A stretch of 9,792 bases of DNA from Candidatus Sericytochromatia bacterium (lineage in GTDB: Bacteria > Cyanobacteriota > Sericytochromatia > UBA7694 > JACMQJ01): assembly GCA_014377055.1 (NCBI GenBank), contig JACMQJ010000019.1, positions 1 through 9,792 on the forward strand. Reading direction: 5' to 3'. Shown piece by piece: positions 6,471 to 9,792 of this stretch (positions are counted from its first letter, which is position 1; each line of letters starts with the position of its first letter). The notes under the pieces were generated by a model. The model was given only the letters and a program-made list of their open reading frames with translations. It did not search any database and was not told the DNA's origin. The position numbers and the translations under genes were made by a program.

Positions 6471-6734
6471 ATGACTCATATAGTAACAGAGCCATGTATT
6501 GGTACTAAAGACAAAGCCTGTGTTGGCGTATGTCCTGTAGATTGTTTTTATGATATTGGTGATCAATTAGCTATTAATCCTGATGAATGTATTGATTGTG
6601 GTGCTTGTATTGATGCTTGCCCAGTAGTAGCAATATTTCCAGAAGATCAAGTTCCTGAAAAATGGACTTCATTTATTGAAAAAAATACAGATGCTTTTAC
6701 TGGTGGCAAAACGCCAGCCAAAGCCGAAGCATAG
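6471..6734 (+). CDS. fdxA: 7Fe (3Fe-4S + 4Fe-4S) bacterial ferredoxin
   Basis: This 87-residue soluble electron carrier has the exact cysteine layout of seven-iron ferredoxins. Cys9, Cys17 and Cys50 hold the 3Fe-4S cluster. Cys21, Cys40, Cys43 and Cys46 hold the 4Fe-4S cluster, with CPVD (21-24) and CIDCGACIDACP (40-51) as hallmark segments. Cys25 is the extra free cysteine also found in Azotobacter FdI-like proteins. The opening MTHIVTEPCIGTKDKAC and the acidic C-terminus are typical of the FdxA family; the last ten residues form a low-complexity Lys/Ala tail. It carries low-potential electrons in the cytoplasm, and its partners cannot be inferred from the neighbours. A strong ribosome site AAAGGGAG precedes the ATG by six bases. 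It is probably monocistronic, with its own promoter region upstream and a strong terminator 67 bases after the stop. Family assignment very sure; the symbol is the generic one. Confidence 0.93.
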   Translation: MTHIVTEPCIGTKDKACVGVCPVDCFYDIGDQLAINPDECIDCGACIDACPVVAIFPEDQVPEKWTSFIEKNTDAFTGGKTPAKAEA

Positions 6735-6758
6735 CATAGCAAAACAAATCCATCCTAA

Positions 6759-6797
6759 CCTTCCTTTGCAAAGGAAGGAAATAAGGAAAAAGGAAGG
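6759..6797. repeat. Palindromic repeat element downstream of ferredoxin (REP-like)
   Basis: CCTTCCTTTGCAAAGGAAGG (6759-6778) is a perfect 20-base palindrome. AAAGGAAGG recurs at 6789-6797, so the left arm has two possible partners. The preceding CCATCCTAA completes a layout like the pyrimidine-rich 'CCCTAACCCTCCC...GGGAGGG' dispersed elements I know from other genomes, here with more A and T. It lies between the ferredoxin stop and its terminator. Whether other copies exist in this genome cannot be seen here. Confidence 0.5.
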
Positions 6798-6801
6798 CAT
6801 A

Positions 6802-6836
6802 AAAAAGGCTCAGTTATATAATAACTGAGCCTTTTT
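6802..6836. terminator. Strong bidirectional Rho-independent terminator
   Basis: GGCTCAGTTAT (6807-6817) and ATAACTGAGCC (6821-6831) form an 11-bp perfect stem with an ATA loop. It is flanked by A-tract 6801-6806 and T-tract 6832-6836, which can extend the stem or act as the U-run on each strand. It lies between the rightward ferredoxin and the leftward atpC (stop at 6852-6854), so it should stop both transcripts. Confidence 0.92.
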
Positions 6837-6851
6837 AGATTTTATATTAAA

Positions 6852-7280
6852 CTATAAAAGTTTTCTTCTTCCTGTTTTTTCAAGCATTTCGACAGCTCTA
6901 AGACGTGTTGCAGATTTAAAAACCTCTCTTTGAGCATTAGCAAAATGCTCGTCACCTGATTTTTTCATCAATTCAACATCTGCCTTCTCTTTATCTTGCT
7001 TGACTCTCAATACATTAATATTATTGGCAACTTCGGAGCTTTTGCTCAGTACAGTGACTTTATTATTTACAATATCAAGAAAACCACCCATCACAGCAAT
7101 ATAATCAGTAATATTATCTTTTTTATAGCTTAATATACCTATTTTTAATGCTGTAAATAATGGAATATGATCAGGAAGAATACCAATTTCACCATCTATT
7201 GCTTCAACCGAAACAGAATCAACGGTATCACTAAATGTCACTCCATTGGGAGTGACGATGTCTAAAGTGAGTTTTGCCAT
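6852..7280 (-). CDS. atpC: F1Fo ATP synthase epsilon subunit
   Basis: The 142-residue subunit belongs to the F1 central stalk, binds gamma and the c-ring, and can inhibit ATP hydrolysis through its C-terminal helices. The N-terminal beta-sandwich carries the usual TPNGVTFSDTVDSVSVEAID (10-29) and GEIGILPDHIPLFTALKIG (30-48). GGFLDIVNNKVTVLS (65-79) closes the domain. Residues 86-140 form the two-helix C-terminal arm, which is complete here, so the inhibitory element is probably present; its sequence is not the conserved DAERA type. AGGT at 7288-7291 is seven bases before the ATG. It is the last gene of the atp cluster, 31 bases after atpD and followed by a strong terminator. Confidence 0.96.
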   Translation of the reverse strand: MAKLTLDIVTPNGVTFSDTVDSVSVEAIDGEIGILPDHIPLFTALKIGILSYKKDNITDYIAVMGGFLDIVNNKVTVLSKSSEVANNINVLRVKQDKEKADVELMKKSGDEHFANAQREVFKSATRLRAVEMLEKTGRRKLL

Positions 7281-7311
7281 AGTATTTACCTAATTACCTT
7301 CAAATTATTAT

Positions 7312-8757
7312 TTATACTGATTTTTTTAATTCTTCAGCTTTTGCTCTTGCTTCGTCAATTCCACCAACCATATAAAAAGCTTGTTCTGGTAAATCATCAT
7401 GTTTACCATCTAAAACTTCTCTAAAACTTCTGATGGTTTCTTCAAGAGTTACATATTTTCCAGGGCTTCCTGTAAATATTTCGGCTACGAAGAATGGTTG
7501 ACTTAAGAATTTTTGTAGTTTTCTTGCTCTTGATACAGTTGTTCTATCTTCTGGTGAAAGCTCATCCATACCCAAAATTGCAATAATATCCTGCAATTCT
7601 TTGTATCTTTGAAGAACTTCTTGAACTCCTCTAGCAACTCTATAATGTTCTTCCCCAACAATTTGTGGATCAAGAATTCTTGATGTAGAAGCGAGTGGAT
7701 CAACTGCTGGATAAATACCTAATTCTGATATTTGTCTTGAAAGAGCTGTTGTTGCATCAAGATGGGCAAATGTTGTTGCAGGAGCTGGATCAGTAAAATC
7801 ATCGGCAGGTACATACACAGCTTGAATTGAAGTAATAGAACCATCTTTTGTTGATGTAATACGTTCTTGCATTGCACCCATTTCACTTGCTAGTGTAGGT
7901 TGATAACCAACTGCGGAAGGCATACGTCCTAAGAGGGCTGATACTTCTGAACCAGCTTGTGTAAATCTAAAAATATTATCAATGAATAATAAAACGTCTT
8001 GTTTTTGTTCATCACGGAAATATTCAGCAACTGTTAGAGCTGATAAAGCTACTCTCATTCTTGCTCCAGGAGGCTCATTCATTTGTCCATAAACAAGTGA
8101 AACTTTGTCAATAACGCCTGAATCCTTAAATTCATTCCAAAGATCGTTACCTTCACGAGTTCTTTCACCAACACCACCAAAAACAGAAACACCACTATGT
8201 TGTTGAGCAATATTATTGATCAATTCTTGGATTAATACAGTTTTACCAACTCCAGCTCCACCAAACAAACCAACCTTACCACCCTTTGAATAAGGAGCAA
8301 GTAAATCAAGTACTTTAATACCTGTTTCAAATATTTTTGGTGTTACATCAAGCTCTGTAAGGAGAGGTGCAGATCTATGAATAGGGTTTCTTTTTTCTGA
8401 TTCTATAGGTCCCATTTCATCAATTGGCTCACCCAATACATTAAGTATACGTCCAAGAGTTTTTTCACCAACGGGAACAGTAATAGGAGAGCCAGTGTCA
8501 AATACTTTCATTCCTCTTGCTAAACCGTCAGTTGTTGACATAGCAACAGATCTAACCATGTTATCGCCTAAATGCTGCTGAACTTCGGCTGTTAGTCTTA
8601 CTTCAAAACCGGCTTCATTTGTATCATTTATGATAATTGCATTATATATTTCTGGTAATTTTCCTGGTGGAAATCTTACGTCAATGACGGGTCCTTTTAC
8701 TTGTACTACTGAACCTATTGCAGCAGTGTCTTTTTCAAGGTCAACTGAGGTTGTCAT
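7312..8757 (-). CDS. atpD: F1Fo ATP synthase beta subunit (catalytic)
   Basis: This complete 481-residue catalytic subunit makes ATP from ADP and phosphate at the alpha/beta interfaces, driven by the rotor. Walker A is GGAGVGKT (166-173), with Lys172 and Thr173. The catalytic glutamate is Glu198 in GERTREG. Walker B is LLFID (256-260). The family signature PAVDPLASTS spans 350-359. The lever segment contacting gamma reads DELSPED (398-404), with Pro in place of the first Glu of the usual DELSEED. The C-terminal block FLSQPFFVAEIFTGSPGKYV (417-436) is standard. An N-terminal extension of about a dozen residues before the first strand (IGSVVQVKGPVIDVRF) is normal. AGGAAGG (8767-8773) sits nine bases before the ATG. 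It follows atpG after a 135-base gap that contains a hairpin. The enzyme is membrane-associated on the cytoplasmic side. Confidence 0.98.
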   Translation of the reverse strand: MTTSVDLEKDTAAIGSVVQVKGPVIDVRFPPGKLPEIYNAIIINDTNEAGFEVRLTAEVQQHLGDNMVRSVAMSTTDGLARGMKVFDTGSPITVPVGEKTLGRILNVLGEPIDEMGPIESEKRNPIHRSAPLLTELDVTPKIFETGIKVLDLLAPYSKGGKVGLFGGAGVGKTVLIQELINNIAQQHSGVSVFGGVGERTREGNDLWNEFKDSGVIDKVSLVYGQMNEPPGARMRVALSALTVAEYFRDEQKQDVLLFIDNIFRFTQAGSEVSALLGRMPSAVGYQPTLASEMGAMQERITSTKDGSITSIQAVYVPADDFTDPAPATTFAHLDATTALSRQISELGIYPAVDPLASTSRILDPQIVGEEHYRVARGVQEVLQRYKELQDIIAILGMDELSPEDRTTVSRARKLQKFLSQPFFVAEIFTGSPGKYVTLEETIRSFREVLDGKHDDLPEQAFYMVGGIDEARAKAEELKKSV

Positions 8758-8892
8758 AATATTATTCCTTCCTTTTTAATTATTTATTATTTCTAAAATC
8801 TATTTTTATACTTGTTCAAATTGGACTAGACAAGGGGTTTAATCCCCTTGTTCATTGAAAAAACTGAAAACCAATTTTACTTGAGTATACTA
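8758..8892. other. atpG-atpD intercistronic spacer
   Basis: At 135 bases this gap is long for the middle of an atp operon. It holds the 8830-8851 hairpin and a flanking outer pair, AAATTGG (8818-8824) with CCAATTT (8871-8877). CTTGTTCA occurs directly repeated at 8811-8818 and 8847-8854, and the atpD ribosome site is at 8767-8773. No ORF is present. I see no strong minus-strand promoter in it. Confidence 0.45.
8830..8851. repeat. GC-rich perfect hairpin between atpG and atpD
   Basis: ACAAGGGG (8830-8837) and CCCCTTGT (8844-8851) pair perfectly around a TTTAAT loop. With four G-C pairs at the loop side it would be stable in the atp mRNA. On the transcribed (minus) strand no T-run follows, so full termination is unlikely. 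It could be a REP-type element, an RNA-processing or stability site, or a partial attenuator setting the gamma:beta ratio. These uses are inference. Confidence 0.55.
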
Positions 8893-9762
8893 TTATTTTT
8901 CAAGAGCTTCCGCACCACCAACAACTTCTAATATTTCTTTGGTAATGGCAGCTTGACGTGCTTTATTATAAACAAGGCTTAAACTATCTATCATTTCTTT
9001 TGCATTCTTTGAAGCTGAACTCATGGCTGTCATTTTTGAAGCAAGCTCACTAGCAGATGACTCAAGTAAGGATCTAAAAACTTGATTTTCAAGATATTGA
9101 GGCAATATTGCACTAATCATTGCGGCAGCACTAGGTTCAAAAACATACTGTGACATTGTCGTTGATTTTGATTCAGTTTGAGATACTGGTAATAAATCCA
9201 ATGTAGTAGGCTGAAACTTGATCATTGAAATAAACTTTGTATAGGCAATAACAACTTTATCAACATTACTATTTAAAAAGTTTTCGATTAAACTTTCTTT
9301 AATCATATTTGATTCTACAGAAGTTGGAATCTGCGGTAATTGGCTATATTTGTCTATGATTGTTAAATCTGTATACTTAAAAGCTGCAAATGATTTATTT
9401 CCAATCAACCAAAGTTTTACTTTGAAACCTTGTGCTTGATATTTTTTTATTTCCACATTAGCGAATCTGATTAAAGCTGAATTATAACTACCACAAAGAC
9501 CTTTATCTGATGTGATAATAACTAAACCAATAGTCTTAATTTCTCTTGGTTCTAATAATGGCTCATTTATATCTTCGCCACTTGTTCTTGAAATTAAATT
9601 TCTAAATACTTCTTCAATTTTTTCAGAATATGGTCTTGAGCTATTAACTTTTTCTTGTACTCTTCTAACTTTTGCAGCTGCAACCATTTGCATCGCTTTG
9701 GTTATTTGTTGAATATTTTTAATACTTTTAATTCTTGTTTTTACTTCTTTTAAATTAGGCAT
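8893..9762 (-). CDS. atpG: F1Fo ATP synthase gamma subunit
   Basis: The 289-residue gamma subunit is the rotating central shaft of F1. The N-terminal coiled-coil helix carries IQQITKAMQMVAAAKVRR (17-34). The Rossmann-like core has SDKGLCGSYN (85-94). The C-terminal helix ends YNKARQAAITKEILEVVGGA (265-284), the family signature, followed by EALEK. Wording throughout is closest to cyanobacterial gamma chains, for instance LLEPREIKTIGL (70-81) and QIPTSVESN (144-152). Between LLPV (190-193) and FEPSAAA (208-214) only about 14 residues intervene, so the 30-40-residue regulatory insertion of photosynthetic cyanobacterial and chloroplast gamma is missing. GGGAGG (9768-9773) lies five bases before the ATG and is the best ribosome site in the window. 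It is the first visible gene of the atp cluster; atpA is expected just beyond the right edge. Confidence 0.96.
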   Translation of the reverse strand: MPNLKEVKTRIKSIKNIQQITKAMQMVAAAKVRRVQEKVNSSRPYSEKIEEVFRNLISRTSGEDINEPLLEPREIKTIGLVIITSDKGLCGSYNSALIRFANVEIKKYQAQGFKVKLWLIGNKSFAAFKYTDLTIIDKYSQLPQIPTSVESNMIKESLIENFLNSNVDKVVIAYTKFISMIKFQPTTLDLLPVSQTESKSTTMSQYVFEPSAAAMISAILPQYLENQVFRSLLESSASELASKMTAMSSASKNAKEMIDSLSLVYNKARQAAITKEILEVVGGAEALEK

Positions 9763-9792
9763 TGAATCCTCCCATAATTTTTATACAGGGGT
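9763..9792 (-). promoter_or_regulatory. Strong Shine-Dalgarno and leader of atpG at window edge
   Basis: CCTCCC on the plus strand at 9768-9773 reads GGGAGG on the coding strand, five bases before the atpG ATG. The last bases of the window, ACAGGGGT (9785-9792), resemble the ACAAGGGGT start of the hairpin at 8830-8851. A second copy of that element may begin in the atpA-atpG gap, but the window stops before its other arm. Confidence 0.45.

Noticed and set aside
6801..6836. Possible small RNA ending at the strong hairpin
   Set aside because: The hairpin is placed exactly between convergent ferredoxin and atpC genes and is fully explained as their shared terminator.
7503..7703. Small open frame on the minus strand inside atpD
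   Set aside because: It lies wholly within the ATP synthase beta gene in another frame, has a biased composition and resembles nothing known.
9512..9712. 66-codon plus-strand frame opposite atpG
   Set aside because: Antisense shadow of the conserved gamma subunit gene.
1..9792. A novel defence, mobile or biosynthetic system
   Set aside because: All but one of the genes belong to well-known housekeeping or transport families, and I see no transposase, integrase, toxin-antitoxin pair, nuclease or CRISPR component.
1..9792. Alternative genetic code (UGA recoded)
   Set aside because: TGA ends the propeller gene and no conserved gene contains an in-frame TGA; tryptophans are encoded by TGG.

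Overview
This AT-rich window (coding and spacer DNA alike) is an ordinary chromosomal housekeeping segment. It ends in the gamma-beta-epsilon part of an F1Fo ATP synthase operon. The standard genetic code is used: TGA serves as a stop, for example for the PQQ-repeat protein, and no reading frame is interrupted by it. The ATP synthase gamma chain reads like a cyanobacterial one: MPNL start, the segments LLEPREIKTIGL and QIPTSVESN, and a C-terminus ending VVGGAEAL. It lacks the extra segment that photosynthetic cyanobacteria carry. With the low GC content, this suggests a non-photosynthetic relative of Cyanobacteria (Melainabacteria/Vampirovibrionia type). That placement is inference from remembered family features, not a database result.

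Layout. 1-514 (+): the 3' end of a calcineurin-like phosphatase. 531-932 (-): an unrecognised all-helical protein, convergent with the phosphatase. 933-1291: an AT-rich spacer holding a 28-bp near-perfect palindrome and a repeated 13-mer ahead of a cysteine-rich cytosolic copper-storage (Csp/DUF326) protein at 1292-1648 (+). 1653-5042 (-): three co-directional genes in transcription order, namely a long-chain polyprenyl diphosphate synthase, an acyl-CoA dehydrogenase and a PQQ-type eight-repeat beta-propeller secreted protein. 5043-5354: a divergent spacer with a good promoter for a PhnD-type substrate-binding lipoprotein (5355-6260, +). 6261-6470: a spacer with a 19-bp odd palindrome directly behind a TATAAT box, then a 7Fe ferredoxin (6471-6734, +). 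6735-6851: a degenerate palindromic dispersed-type repeat and a strong bidirectional terminator. 6852-9762 (-): atpG, atpD and atpC in transcription order, with a GC-rich hairpin in the atpG-atpD gap. The upstream atp genes, expected to begin with atpA, lie beyond the right edge.

The genes fit a heterotrophic energy metabolism: FAD-dependent acyl-CoA oxidation, ferredoxin electron transfer, an isoprenoid-quinone or lipid-carrier side chain, and ATP synthesis. Only the atp genes form a certain functional unit. I see no defence system, mobile element, CRISPR array, tRNA or rRNA. The most interesting non-coding signals are the two regulatory-looking palindromes (1215-1242 and 6287-6305) and a set of GC-rich palindromic elements in spacers (2770-2800, 6759-6797, 8830-8851) that look like degenerate REP-type repeats.
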